Assembly: GCF_009765825.1 (NCBI RefSeq) | Contig: NZ_LMUR01000018.1 | Span: 1,534,454 to 1,598,453, forward strand | DNA length: 64,000 bases | Reading direction: 5' to 3' | From: Granulicella sp. L60 | GTDB lineage: Bacteria > Acidobacteriota > Terriglobia > Terriglobales > Acidobacteriaceae | In this document: positions 34,141-42,198 of the stretch, in pieces | Position numbering within the stretch: the stretch's first letter is position 1 | Layout of the letters: each line of letters begins with the position of its first letter | The notes under the pieces: generated by a model | Told to the model about the DNA's origin: nothing | What the model saw: only the letters and a program-made list of their open reading frames with translations | Databases searched by the model: none | Position numbers and translations under genes: made by a program

Positions 34141-37100
34141 ATGTCGGGATTTGCCATACGCAACCCCTATCTGATTCTGGTCCTTTGTTTCTTTGTAATG
34201 ATCCTCGGTGCAGTGAGTACAGCAGATATGCCCGTGGACATGTTTCCACCGGTCGATCTTCCCGTAGTCGCGGTGGCAACGTTCTACTCCGGCATGCCGC
34301 CGCAGCAGATTGAAACCAACATCACCTATCACCTTGAACGCCAATTCACTCTCGCAAGCGGCATCGACCACATGGAATCTCGATCGCTGCCAGGCGCCAG
34401 CCTCATCAAAGTTTACTTCCGCGCTGGAACAAATCCCGACGCCGCGGCCGCATCGATCTCCACCCTCGCCATGAGCGACATGCGCGACATGCCTCCTGGA
34501 ACCTACCCCCCTATCGTCCTCAAGCAAGATGTATCGAGCCTTCCGGTTGCGCTCGTAACACTCCGCGGAACAGGCCTCGATGAGAGCACGCTCAAAGATG
34601 TTGGGCAGAACTTCGTTCGCAATCAACTGGCCGGCGTGCCCGGCGCATCCGTTCCCCAACCCTTCGGTGGCCGCTGGCGCCAGATCATGCTCTACACCGA
34701 TCCCTTTAAGCTCGAAGCAAATCAGCTCAGCCCAATGGACGTCGTTCGCTCAGTCAACGAAGCGAACGTCATCCTTCCCGCGGGCGACGTGCAGATCGGT
34801 CGTCTGGACTACAACATCTATACGAACTCCATGCTCAAGGGGCCCGACGACATAGCCCAGGTGCCTCTGAAGATGGAGGGCCAATCCCCGGTACGCGTCG
34901 GAGACGTGGCCGTGCCAAAAGATGCCTTTGGCCTCCAATACAACATAGTCCGCGTCGACGGAGATCGCGCGGTATATGTCCCGGTCTTCAAGCAGGGCGG
35001 CGACTCCAATACCATCGCCATCGTCAACGGTGTGAAAGAGACGTTGAAGAAGCTCTACGACGTACCTCCAACACTAGAAACAAAAGTCGTCTTCGACCAG
35101 TCACGCTTCGTAAAAACCGCCATCGAGACCCTGATTCACGAAGGCGGTATCGGCCTCTTCCTCACCTGCCTCATGATCCTCGTCTTTCTCGGAAGCATGC
35201 GAGCCACTCTTGCCGTATTCTTCTCCATCCCACTCTCCGTCCTCACAACTTTCTTCGTGCTGCACCTCGCCGGCAGCTCGATCAACAGCATGGTCCTGGG
35301 TGGCCTCGCGCTCGCGCTCTCTCGATTGATCGACAACTCCGTCGTCGTGCTCGAAAATATCTTTCGCCATCTTGAAGGAGGCGAGTCTCCCACCGTCGCG
35401 GCGGAAAAGGGCGGAAGAGAAGTCGCGCTGCCCGTACTTGCCGGCACGCTCACCACAGTAGTCGTCTTCTTCCCCGTCACGCTTCTCTACGGTGTCAGCA
35501 AATTCCTGTTTTCGGCTTTAGCTCTTGCTGTTGTCACCTCACTCTTTGCGTCATACTTTGTCGCTCTCACCGTGGTCCCATTGTTCTGCGCACGATTCAT
35601 CAAGAGCCCACACGGGGACACGTCTGACACTCCAACCACCGAAGAAGAATCACCAACCCCCTCCAGGCAACCGAGATTCGGAGAACGGTTTAACGCGAAG
35701 TTCAACACCGCTTTTGAAGCGATGCTCCGTCGCTACAACCAGTTCGTAGAGCGAGTTCTCCTATGGCCACGAGCGACACTGGCTCTCATCGGTATCGGCT
35801 TCCTCCTTAGTCTCGCGCTGTTTCCTCTACTCGGCCTCTCCTTCTTTCCAAGAACCGATCCAGGCCAATTCGTAATCAACTTCAAAGCTCCCTCCGGAAC
35901 CAGGCTCGAAGCAACAAACGAAGAGACAGCAAAGCTGGAGACCATGATTCGCGGCATCGTCTCAAAGCACGATATGGGCATGATTGTCTCTAACATCGGC
36001 CTCGACCCGGGCTTCTCCGCTTTATACTCCCCTAACTCCGCGATGCATACGGGCTTTATGCAGGTAGCTCTTCAACCGGATCACACAACCGACAGCTTCT
36101 CCTACATCGACCAGGTAAAACGGAAGATGGCGACGGACATGCCCGAGCTGCAGGCTTTCTTCTCTACAGGAAGCCTCGTCGACGCCGTCCTAAACATGGG
36201 CTCCCCTGTACCCATCGACGTTCGTGTCACAGGAACAGATATGACGGGCGACTACAATCTCGCTCAAAATATCGCAACACGCATCCGTGGCATCCACGGA
36301 GTCGCCGACGTCTACATCCCTCAGGACATCGACTATCCCTCGCTCCAGCTCACAATCGATCGCACCCGCGCAAGCGAACTCGGCATGACAGAAAAGGAGG
36401 TCGTCTCCAACGTCATCACCGCACTCACCTCCAACGTCATGATCGCCCCAAGTATCTGGATCGACCCCAACAGCGGCAACAACTACTTCCTCACCGTCAT
36501 GTACAAAGAAGGCCAGGTCAAAACGCTTGAAGACCTCAAGGCAATTCCGTTGCACGGAAAAAACGTCCCACAGTCCACCCGTCTCGACATGGTCGCGTCC
36601 ATCAAGCAATTCAACGCCCCCACGGAACTCGACCACACTCAGATTCGCCGATACGTCGACATCTACGTTCGCCCCCAGCAGGAAGATCTCGGCCGCATCG
36701 CAACCAGTATCCACAGCATTCTCAACTCAACCCAAACCCCTCACGGCATCGAGGTCAAGCTGATGGGCAGCGTCGAATCGATGAACGCATCCTTCCACAG
36801 CTTCGCCATCGGCCTCATCCTCTCGGTCGTCTTGCTCTACCTTATCCTCGTCGCACAGTTCCGATCCTTCATCGACCCCTTCATCATCCTGCTCGCACTT
36901 CCTCCAGCCATAACCGGCGTCCTGATAGCCCTTCTATGCTGGGGAACCACGCTCAACGTCATGTCGCTGATGGGCGTAGTCATGCTCGCAGGCATCGCCC
37001 TCTCGAACAGCATCCTCATCGTCGAGTTCGCTCATCACCTCATCAAGGAAGGCCTGTCCGCACACACAGCCATCGTCGCCTCCTGCCGCGTCCGTCTGCG

Positions 37101-37287
37101 CCCAATCCTCATGACATCCCTTGCAACAGTAATCGGCCTGCTGCCAATGGCCCTGAAACTCGGAGAGGGAAGCGAAGCCTATGCGCCACTGGCACAAGCC
37201 ATCATTGGCGGCCTTGCTCTCTCCGTCCTGCTTACGATCTTTCTCGTCCCTGCCGGATTCCTTCTGGCCTATCGTCACAAAGCTTGA
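34141..37287 (+). CDS. RND efflux permease (AcrB-like fold) with Asp-Asn in the TM4 proton-relay position
   Basis: 1048 residues with 12 predicted helices and two large periplasmic loops. TM1 follows IRNPYLILVLCFFVMILGAV. The periplasmic part starts DMPVDMFPPVDLPVVAVATF. TM4 carries LIDNSVVVLENIFRHLEGG, with Asp398-Asn399 where AcrB has Asp407-Asp408, so only one of the paired carboxylates is present. TM10 retains the GVVMLAGIALSNSILIVEFA signature with the conserved helix break, though the AcrB-type Lys (KNAIL) appears as SNSIL. The two substitutions together suggest an altered proton relay seen in a divergent RND branch, not the HAE1 class. Substrate unknown. It ends the operon. Confidence 0.94.
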   Translation: MSGFAIRNPYLILVLCFFVMILGAVSTADMPVDMFPPVDLPVVAVATFYSGMPPQQIETNITYHLERQFTLASGIDHMESRSLPGASLIKVYFRAGTNPDAAAASISTLAMSDMRDMPPGTYPPIVLKQDVSSLPVALVTLRGTGLDESTLKDVGQNFVRNQLAGVPGASVPQPFGGRWRQIMLYTDPFKLEANQLSPMDVVRSVNEANVILPAGDVQIGRLDYNIYTNSMLKGPDDIAQVPLKMEGQSPVRVGDVAVPKDAFGLQYNIVRVDGDRAVYVPVFKQGGDSNTIAIVNGVKETLKKLYDVPPTLETKVVFDQSRFVKTAIETLIHEGGIGLFLTCLMILVFLGSMRATLAVFFSIPLSVLTTFFVLHLAGSSINSMVLGGLALALSRLIDNSVVVLENIFRHLEGGESPTVAAEKGGREVALPVLAGTLTTVVVFFPVTLLYGVSKFLFSALALAVVTSLFASYFVALTVVPLFCARFIKSPHGDTSDTPTTEEESPTPSRQPRFGERFNAKFNTAFEAMLRRYNQFVERVLLWPRATLALIGIGFLLSLALFPLLGLSFFPRTDPGQFVINFKAPSGTRLEATNEETAKLETMIRGIVSKHDMGMIVSNIGLDPGFSALYSPNSAMHTGFMQVALQPDHTTDSFSYIDQVKRKMATDMPELQAFFSTGSLVDAVLNMGSPVPIDVRVTGTDMTGDYNLAQNIATRIRGIHGVADVYIPQDIDYPSLQLTIDRTRASELGMTEKEVVSNVITALTSNVMIAPSIWIDPNSGNNYFLTVMYKEGQVKTLEDLKAIPLHGKNVPQSTRLDMVASIKQFNAPTELDHTQIRRYVDIYVRPQQEDLGRIATSIHSILNSTQTPHGIEVKLMGSVESMNASFHSFAIGLILSVVLLYLILVAQFRSFIDPFIILLALPPAITGVLIALLCWGTTLNVMSLMGVVMLAGIALSNSILIVEFAHHLIKEGLSAHTAIVASCRVRLRPILMTSLATVIGLLPMALKLGEGSEAYAPLAQAIIGGLALSVLLTIFLVPAGFLLAYRHKA

Positions 37288-37342
37288 ACAGTTGGCCGTC
37301 TTCGCGGAATGCGAAGCGACCTCCAGCGAGCTTCTCCTCAAA

Positions 37343-38569
37343 TCATTTCAACGTGTAAGTAACTCCTGTCGTGAACTGAAATGTATTGCGCAGAAATCCC
37401 TCCGGCGGATCTCCAAGATAGTTGTCCGTCGTCGTCACCGAAAAGTTCAAATTCTTATAAACCGGAAAGAGGAATCCCGCCCCAGCCACGCCCGAGTAAG
37501 CCCTCACCACATTGAACGTCGGATTCAGGGTCACATACTCGTTGAACTTGATGCTGTGTGGAAATGTCCTGCTCCACGTCTCCCCAATCGAAGCGCTCAC
37601 CAGGTTCTCCGTCGGCGTCCCCAACCCGCTCGTAATGCCGTTATAAAACTGCTGCTGTTCATACTGCAGGCTGGCCCGCACCGCCAGATCGTTCTGCGGG
37701 CTTCGCAGGATCGCCCAGCCGACTCCCGCGCCATAGGCCTGCTGCAGCTGCAGGCCGTTGCCGAAGTTATGATCCGCGCTCCCGCTCACCAGCCCGAACA
37801 CCATCGGCGTAAAGAACTTGTCGTACTCCAGATCGCCGTGCAGAATGTCCGTCTTCGTCACCGACGCCGTTTGAAATACGTCGCTGCCGGAGACAATCTC
37901 CGGATCTTTCGCCAGCCCGTAGCTTGCGCTCAGATTCAGAATCGTCTTGCTCCCCGCCGGCAGCCCGGCGATCGTCGGGATCGCCCGCACCAATCCCACC
38001 GTACCCGTATACGTCTGCGCACTGTTGGTCGAAGTCACCACCGTTGCACCCAGCGTAGCCGTGCCATACCACCCATACAAAAAGTCCGACTGGTTATGCA
38101 GGTCCCGCCGGTAGGCCTGCTCATCCAGCATAAAGTTCAGGTCCTTCACGGGAAACTCCCGCACCGCGCCCTGCGTCAGCATCACGCTCAGCGTCTCGTT
38201 CTCAAGCGCGATCTTTCCCACCGGCACCTGTTCCGCAACGTTCTTCTTCGTGAGCCGTTCCGTCTTAGCCCCCGCCGCGAACTCCGTCGCAGTATGCATC
38301 TCCTCGATCTTGATCAGCGGAATCGTCAGGTCTCCCAGCTCGTCGCTGTGAAAGCTCACGTTCCCGTACACCACCTTGCCGACCTTGCCCGTCAGCGTAT
38401 CGCCGTTGCCGAGCGTAATCCTGTCCTTATCGCTCTTGGCTGCTTGATCGACTTTGGCTGTTTGCGCCCACACTGAAACGCCCCCAACCGCTAGGACCAG
38501 CCAAACCAATGTCCATAAGGCCCAAAAAACACCATGCAAAAACTCAGGGAGCCCGTTTTGTCTAACCAT
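37343..38569 (-). CDS. DUF481-family outer-membrane protein
   Basis: 408 residues with a signal sequence (LWTLVWLVLAVGGVSVWAQ). The N-terminal part (about 45-120) holds an SH3-like pattern, DRITLGNGDTLTGKVGKVVY and GDLTIPLIKIEEM, often seen before DUF481. From about 165 to the end it is a beta-barrel: WYGTATLGATVVTSTNSAQT, LNLSASYGLAKDPEIVSGSD, KTDILHGDLEYDKFFTPMVF, GAGVGWAILRSPQNDLAVRA, ending FTTGVTYTLK. DUF481 barrels include the salt-induced outer-membrane protein YdiY. It is convergent with the RND gene and divergent from the next two-component system. Function unknown. Confidence 0.88.
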   Translation of the reverse strand: MVRQNGLPEFLHGVFWALWTLVWLVLAVGGVSVWAQTAKVDQAAKSDKDRITLGNGDTLTGKVGKVVYGNVSFHSDELGDLTIPLIKIEEMHTATEFAAGAKTERLTKKNVAEQVPVGKIALENETLSVMLTQGAVREFPVKDLNFMLDEQAYRRDLHNQSDFLYGWYGTATLGATVVTSTNSAQTYTGTVGLVRAIPTIAGLPAGSKTILNLSASYGLAKDPEIVSGSDVFQTASVTKTDILHGDLEYDKFFTPMVFGLVSGSADHNFGNGLQLQQAYGAGVGWAILRSPQNDLAVRASLQYEQQQFYNGITSGLGTPTENLVSASIGETWSRTFPHSIKFNEYVTLNPTFNVVRAYSGVAGAGFLFPVYKNLNFSVTTTDNYLGDPPEGFLRNTFQFTTGVTYTLK

Positions 38570-38653
38570 ACTTCTATGATGACGATTTCCACCGCGAAAA
38601 TGTATCTACACCCACACGTGATTCTCTGGCCCGCCCTACGCCGAAGCCCTCCC

Positions 38654-38820
38654 AAATAAATCCCAAACCCTGTCACATATTTCCACCTCAAAAAAGTGAC
38701 CGCCAAAACACCAGGTCCACCACGCTAATTACCACAACTCACCAGCAATCCACCACGCTAAAACGCCCACTTTTACCAAAAACCCAGCAAAACGCCACAA
38801 ACCCACTCGCCAGAAAAAAC
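38654..38820 (-). repeat. Dispersed intergenic repeat, copy 2
   Basis: About 167 bp beginning AAATAAATCCCAAA, matching copy 1 (27861-28028) nearly end to end. It shares CTGTCACAT near the start, CCACCACG twice 33 bp apart (38717, 38750), ACTCACCAGCAA and CCCAGCAAAACGCCACAAAC. It fills most of the 319-bp gap (38570-38888) between the divergent DUF481 and regulator genes, ending 30 bp before the CTTAAG operator. Confidence 0.85.
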
Positions 38821-38849
38821 CGGAACTTTCACGCTGAGGAACGAGTAGC

Positions 38850-38866
38850 CTTAAGGCTCCCTTAAG
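38850..38866 (+). promoter_or_regulatory. PmrA/QseB-type box CTTAAG-N5-CTTAAG before response regulator
   Basis: An exact CTTAAG-GCTCC-CTTAAG ends 22 bp before the start codon of the OmpR-type regulator. It is identical in form to the boxes before the next operon (41058-41074) and upstream of the first TonB receptor. Its position suggests autoregulation. Confidence 0.7.
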
Positions 38867-38888
38867 CTGAAAGTGTTGAGATTACCTT

Positions 38889-39599
38889 ATGCGTGTGCTC
38901 CTGGTTGAGGACGAGATCCGATTGGCCGAGAATGTAGCAGTGGCGCTGCGCGATGGCCCCGGATTTGCCGTCGATCACGCCGAAGACGGCCTGACAGCCC
39001 TCGATCTGGCGCAAAATCTCTGCTACGACCTCATCATTCTCGATCTCATGCTCCCAGTAGTGGACGGCCCAACCGTACTTCGTCGCATCCGCGCTCGCGG
39101 CGATCACACTGCCGTTCTTGTACTTACAGCCCGCAGCGAGCGAGCTTCCATCATCCAGCTTCTAAACGACGGCGCCGACGACTATCTCCAAAAACCATTC
39201 GATCTCGGAGAACTCATCGCCCGAGCCAAGGCGCTCATTCGCCGTGGCAAAGGAGTCGCAACTCCCACCCTCCGACTCGGCGACATCGAACTTCACACCG
39301 GCGAACAAACCGTCCTCCGAGCCGGCTCCCTGGTCACGCTCTCGCCCATGGAGTATCGGATTCTTGAATACCTCTTGCATCGTCCCCGCACAGTCGTATC
39401 CAAGCGTGAACTGCTTGAGCATATGTACGACTACAACTGGGAGCACCACTCCAACGTCATCGAAGCGCACGTCTCAAACCTTCGCCGCAAGCTCGGTGAC
39501 GGAGCGAATCACCTGAGTATCGAGAACCTGCGCGGCCGTGGTTACAGACTCGTAGCCGAACAGACCAACGCCAAGGAAGATGGGGTCCAGTCGAGGTGA
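38889..39599 (+). CDS. OmpR-family response regulator (QseB/PmrA/TctD-like)
   Basis: 236 residues. The receiver carries Glu7-Asp8-Glu9, phospho-acceptor Asp52 (LIILDLMLPVVDG) and Lys in YLQKPFD. The winged helix reads LRLGDIELHTGEQTVLRAGS, EYRILEYLLHRPRTVVSKRE, HSNVIEAHVSNLRRKLGD, LRGRGYRLVAE, matching the PmrA/QseB branch, whose members bind direct repeats of CTTAA-type half-sites. Boxes of exactly that kind precede this gene and the pump operon downstream, so this protein is the best candidate to bind them. The stop overlaps the kinase GTG start by four bases. Confidence 0.95.
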   Translation: MRVLLVEDEIRLAENVAVALRDGPGFAVDHAEDGLTALDLAQNLCYDLIILDLMLPVVDGPTVLRRIRARGDHTAVLVLTARSERASIIQLLNDGADDYLQKPFDLGELIARAKALIRRGKGVATPTLRLGDIELHTGEQTVLRAGSLVTLSPMEYRILEYLLHRPRTVVSKRELLEHMYDYNWEHHSNVIEAHVSNLRRKLGDGANHLSIENLRGRGYRLVAEQTNAKEDGVQSR

Positions 39600-41053
39600 A
39601 AGTTTACTCTCTAACCCGACGCCTCATTACCGCAGTGCTCTTCGTCGAACTCTGCTCCGTATTCGTTCTCATCGGTATCGCCAGCACCTACGAGGTAGTC
39701 TCCAACTTTCGAGCGCTCGACGTAATGCTTCGCGGCCGCGCAGATTCTCTACTAGGCGCCGTTCAGGATGCGGAGGATCCTCAGGACAACGTAATGCTCG
39801 ACGGCACCCAGGGCCTCACGCCGAAGCACGATATCTACGTCGTTCGGGACGAGCGAGGTCGCTTGCTCGGCTCCCATAACTGGCCCGGCGGCGAACAGCT
39901 GGCAGCGTCGAATGACACAAGAGAATTTCGTAATCTAACCGTATCCGGTGTGCACTACCGCGTCATCCGCATGCCCGGCCTCCGCATGGTCGATCCAGGC
40001 GATGCTGGCGGCGGTGTAGCCAGACACGTCGTCATTCTCTACGGCTCTCGCACTCATCCTGTGTGGGAGCGCGTTCGTAACGCTATCTTCTTCTACGCGT
40101 GCGCCGGATTAGTTCTTCTTACAATCACTGGCTTTATTCTCTTCTATCTACTGCGGCGCGGGCTTCAACCCCTCTACGAACTAGCCGATCAGGCAGGGCA
40201 GATCTCAGTGAACACCTGGAATCTTGGACCGTCCAGTCAAGCGCGTTACGTGCGTGAACTCGCACCTTTAGTATCTGCTATCGAGTCTGCACTCAACGGT
40301 CTCGAACAGGCCTTTATGCAACAGCGACAGTTCGTCAGCGACGCGGCCCATGAATTGAAGACTTCAGTGGCAGTCCTAAAATCTTCTCTGCAGGTCCTCA
40401 CAATGAGGACGCGGTCTGCCAAGGAATACGAAGCCGGACTTGAGCGAGTTCAACTTGACTCCGAACGTATGGAAGAGCTCGTCGCCAGAATGCTCACACT
40501 CGCCAGGCTTGAAGATGAAGCCCAACAGCCGAACACCTCGCAGACAGTCGAACTAGAAAGTGTTTTACTGGATGTAACCGATCAGTTCCAGACGCTTGCT
40601 GAGATGTCTAAGATTCGAATGGTCGTACACGCCGAGGCTTCAGCACCGGTTCAAGCTGATGCCGACCAACTTCACCTGCTCTGTTCCAATCTCCTCCAGA
40701 ACGCCCTGCAGCACAGCGCGCCCGGTAGTGAAGTGCGCGCAATGATCTTCCTGCGCGGACCCTTAGCAGAGTTGCGGATCGAGGACGACGGAGACGGTAT
40801 TCACCCCGACGTCCTTCCGCACGTATTTGATCGCTTTTATCGCGGAGATCCCTCTCGCAGTCGGCGAACTGGAGGCACCGGCCTCGGACTCGCAATCTCA
40901 AAGGCAATCGTCATACGATGCCACGGAGAGATTCGCCTGGAAAGCCAGGCTGGCCAGGGCACCACCGCCGTCGTCCTACTCCCTCTGGCTCAAAATAATA
41001 GCCAGCCGGAAGAGGTGATCGCCTCCACATCCCCCACCGCAGAAGGAACCTGA
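39596..41053 (+). CDS. Membrane sensor histidine kinase (QseC-like)
   Basis: 485 residues, GTG start overlapping the regulator stop. TM1 is at about 10-32 (LITAVLFVELCSVFVLIGIA), the periplasmic loop has about 125 residues, and TM2 is at about 165-187 (AIFFYACAGLVLLTITGFIL). The phospho-acceptor is His252 in DAAHELKTSV (Ser for Pro, as in QseC-type variants). ATP-binding motifs are LLQNALQHS, EDDGDGIHP and GTGLGLAISKAIVI. The sensor loop contains an acidic segment near the first helix (VQDAEDPQDNV), which could in principle bind cations; this is speculative. The product is the partner of the regulator. The pump operon starts 78 bp downstream behind its own box. Confidence 0.95.
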   Translation: MKVYSLTRRLITAVLFVELCSVFVLIGIASTYEVVSNFRALDVMLRGRADSLLGAVQDAEDPQDNVMLDGTQGLTPKHDIYVVRDERGRLLGSHNWPGGEQLAASNDTREFRNLTVSGVHYRVIRMPGLRMVDPGDAGGGVARHVVILYGSRTHPVWERVRNAIFFYACAGLVLLTITGFILFYLLRRGLQPLYELADQAGQISVNTWNLGPSSQARYVRELAPLVSAIESALNGLEQAFMQQRQFVSDAAHELKTSVAVLKSSLQVLTMRTRSAKEYEAGLERVQLDSERMEELVARMLTLARLEDEAQQPNTSQTVELESVLLDVTDQFQTLAEMSKIRMVVHAEASAPVQADADQLHLLCSNLLQNALQHSAPGSEVRAMIFLRGPLAELRIEDDGDGIHPDVLPHVFDRFYRGDPSRSRRTGGTGLGLAISKAIVIRCHGEIRLESQAGQGTTAVVLLPLAQNNSQPEEVIASTSPTAEGT

Positions 41054-41057
41054 TCAT

Positions 41058-41074
41058 CTTAAGCATCCCTTAAG
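41058..41074 (+). promoter_or_regulatory. PmrA/QseB-type box CTTAAG-N5-CTTAAG before YVTN/pump operon
   Basis: An exact CTTAAG-CATCC-CTTAAG begins 4 bp after the kinase stop codon and ends 57 bp before the YVTN start. A GATAGT hexamer (41085-41090) could serve as -10. The position implies a separate regulated promoter for the downstream genes. Confidence 0.7.
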
Positions 41075-41131
41075 CTCGCTTTGCGATAGTGAAAGAACGC
41101 ACACTGTGCGCATCTCCGCGCGGAGCCTCTC

Positions 41132-42172
41132 ATGCCGAACTGCCGTAAAGCCCTCAGTCTTTCTCTTGCCGCTTCTATCCTGGCCATCTGTGTCGCGGCG
41201 GCGCCGTCCCAAGCGCAAAAGCCACTTCAGATCGAACAGCGTTGGGCCATCGGCGGTACCGGCGGATGGGATTACCTCACCGTTGATCCGAATGCGCATC
41301 GCCTCTACATAGCCCACCAGACTCGTGTCGACGTCGTCGATACCAACACCGGCAAACTGCTCGGAGCCGTCGAAGGCCTCACCCGTTGCCACGGCATCGT
41401 GATATCACCGGACCACAAAGTCGGCTTCGTCTCCGATGGCGGTGCCAACCATGTGGTGGCATTTGATTTGAGCAGCTTTGCAACCCTTGCGACGATTCCA
41501 GCCGGTACCAACCCAGATGGAATGACCTACGAACGTTCGACGAATACTCTCTGGGCCTTCAACGGCACAAGCAAGAGTGCAACCATCATCGACGTAGCGA
41601 GCCGCACCGTCGTTGGTACAACGGCCCTGCCTGGCAAACCAGAGTTCCCCGTTAGCGACGACAAGGGAACAGTCTTCGTCAACATCGAAGATAAGAATGA
41701 GATCGTCCGGCTAGACGCTAAAACCCAACAGATCACCGCTACCTGGCCACTCACCGGATGCGACTCTCCTTCCGGTTTGGCGTTCGACCGCACAGGCGGA
41801 CGACTCTTCTCCGTATGCGACGGAAAGAAGATGGCCATCACCGACTCCAGCACCGGCAAATCACTCGGAACCCCAACAATTGGAGAAGGACCAGACGCGG
41901 CTGCCTATGACCCGACCAGGAAGCTCGCCTTTTCTTCGAACGGCGAAGGCACACTCACCGTCGTCGACGCAGGGAAGCCGGGATATCCTGTTCTGCAAAG
42001 GCTGCCCACGATGAAAGGTGCGCGCACCATGGCACTCGACCCCGTAACAGGGAAGATCTACACCGTCACGGCACAGTTCGGTGCCACTCCGCCAGCAACT
42101 CCCGTAACACCGCGTCCCAGGCCATCCGTCGTGCCAGGCAGCTTCACCGTGCTCGTCATCGGACGAGACTGA
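41132..42172 (+). CDS. Periplasmic YVTN-type beta-propeller protein
   Basis: 346 residues with signal peptide SLSLAASILAICVAAAPSQAQ and GGAG 7 bases before the ATG. Propeller repeats run through the mature protein: HRLYIAHQTRVDVVDTNTGK, VGFVSDGGANHVVAFDLSSF, NTLWAFNGTSKSATIIDVAS, GTVFVNIEDKNEIVRLDAKT, GRLFSVCDGKKMAITDSSTG, KLAFSSNGEGTLTVVDAGKP. It ends with a Pro/Thr-rich linker. No catalytic residues are evident. It is a paralogue of the protein at 17612-18619. It is the first gene after a PmrA-type box and is followed after 26 bp by a complete tripartite pump, which suggests a periplasmic binding or sensing function linked to export. Confidence 0.9.
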   Translation: MPNCRKALSLSLAASILAICVAAAPSQAQKPLQIEQRWAIGGTGGWDYLTVDPNAHRLYIAHQTRVDVVDTNTGKLLGAVEGLTRCHGIVISPDHKVGFVSDGGANHVVAFDLSSFATLATIPAGTNPDGMTYERSTNTLWAFNGTSKSATIIDVASRTVVGTTALPGKPEFPVSDDKGTVFVNIEDKNEIVRLDAKTQQITATWPLTGCDSPSGLAFDRTGGRLFSVCDGKKMAITDSSTGKSLGTPTIGEGPDAAAYDPTRKLAFSSNGEGTLTVVDAGKPGYPVLQRLPTMKGARTMALDPVTGKIYTVTAQFGATPPATPVTPRPRPSVVPGSFTVLVIGRD

Positions 42173-42198
42173 TCCCGACAAGTGTCCTAGAGCAAACC

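Noticed and set aside
37181..38476. 431-codon plus-strand frame over the DUF481 gene
   Set aside because: Arg/His/Gln-rich antisense shadow; the minus strand encodes a coherent signal peptide and beta-barrel.
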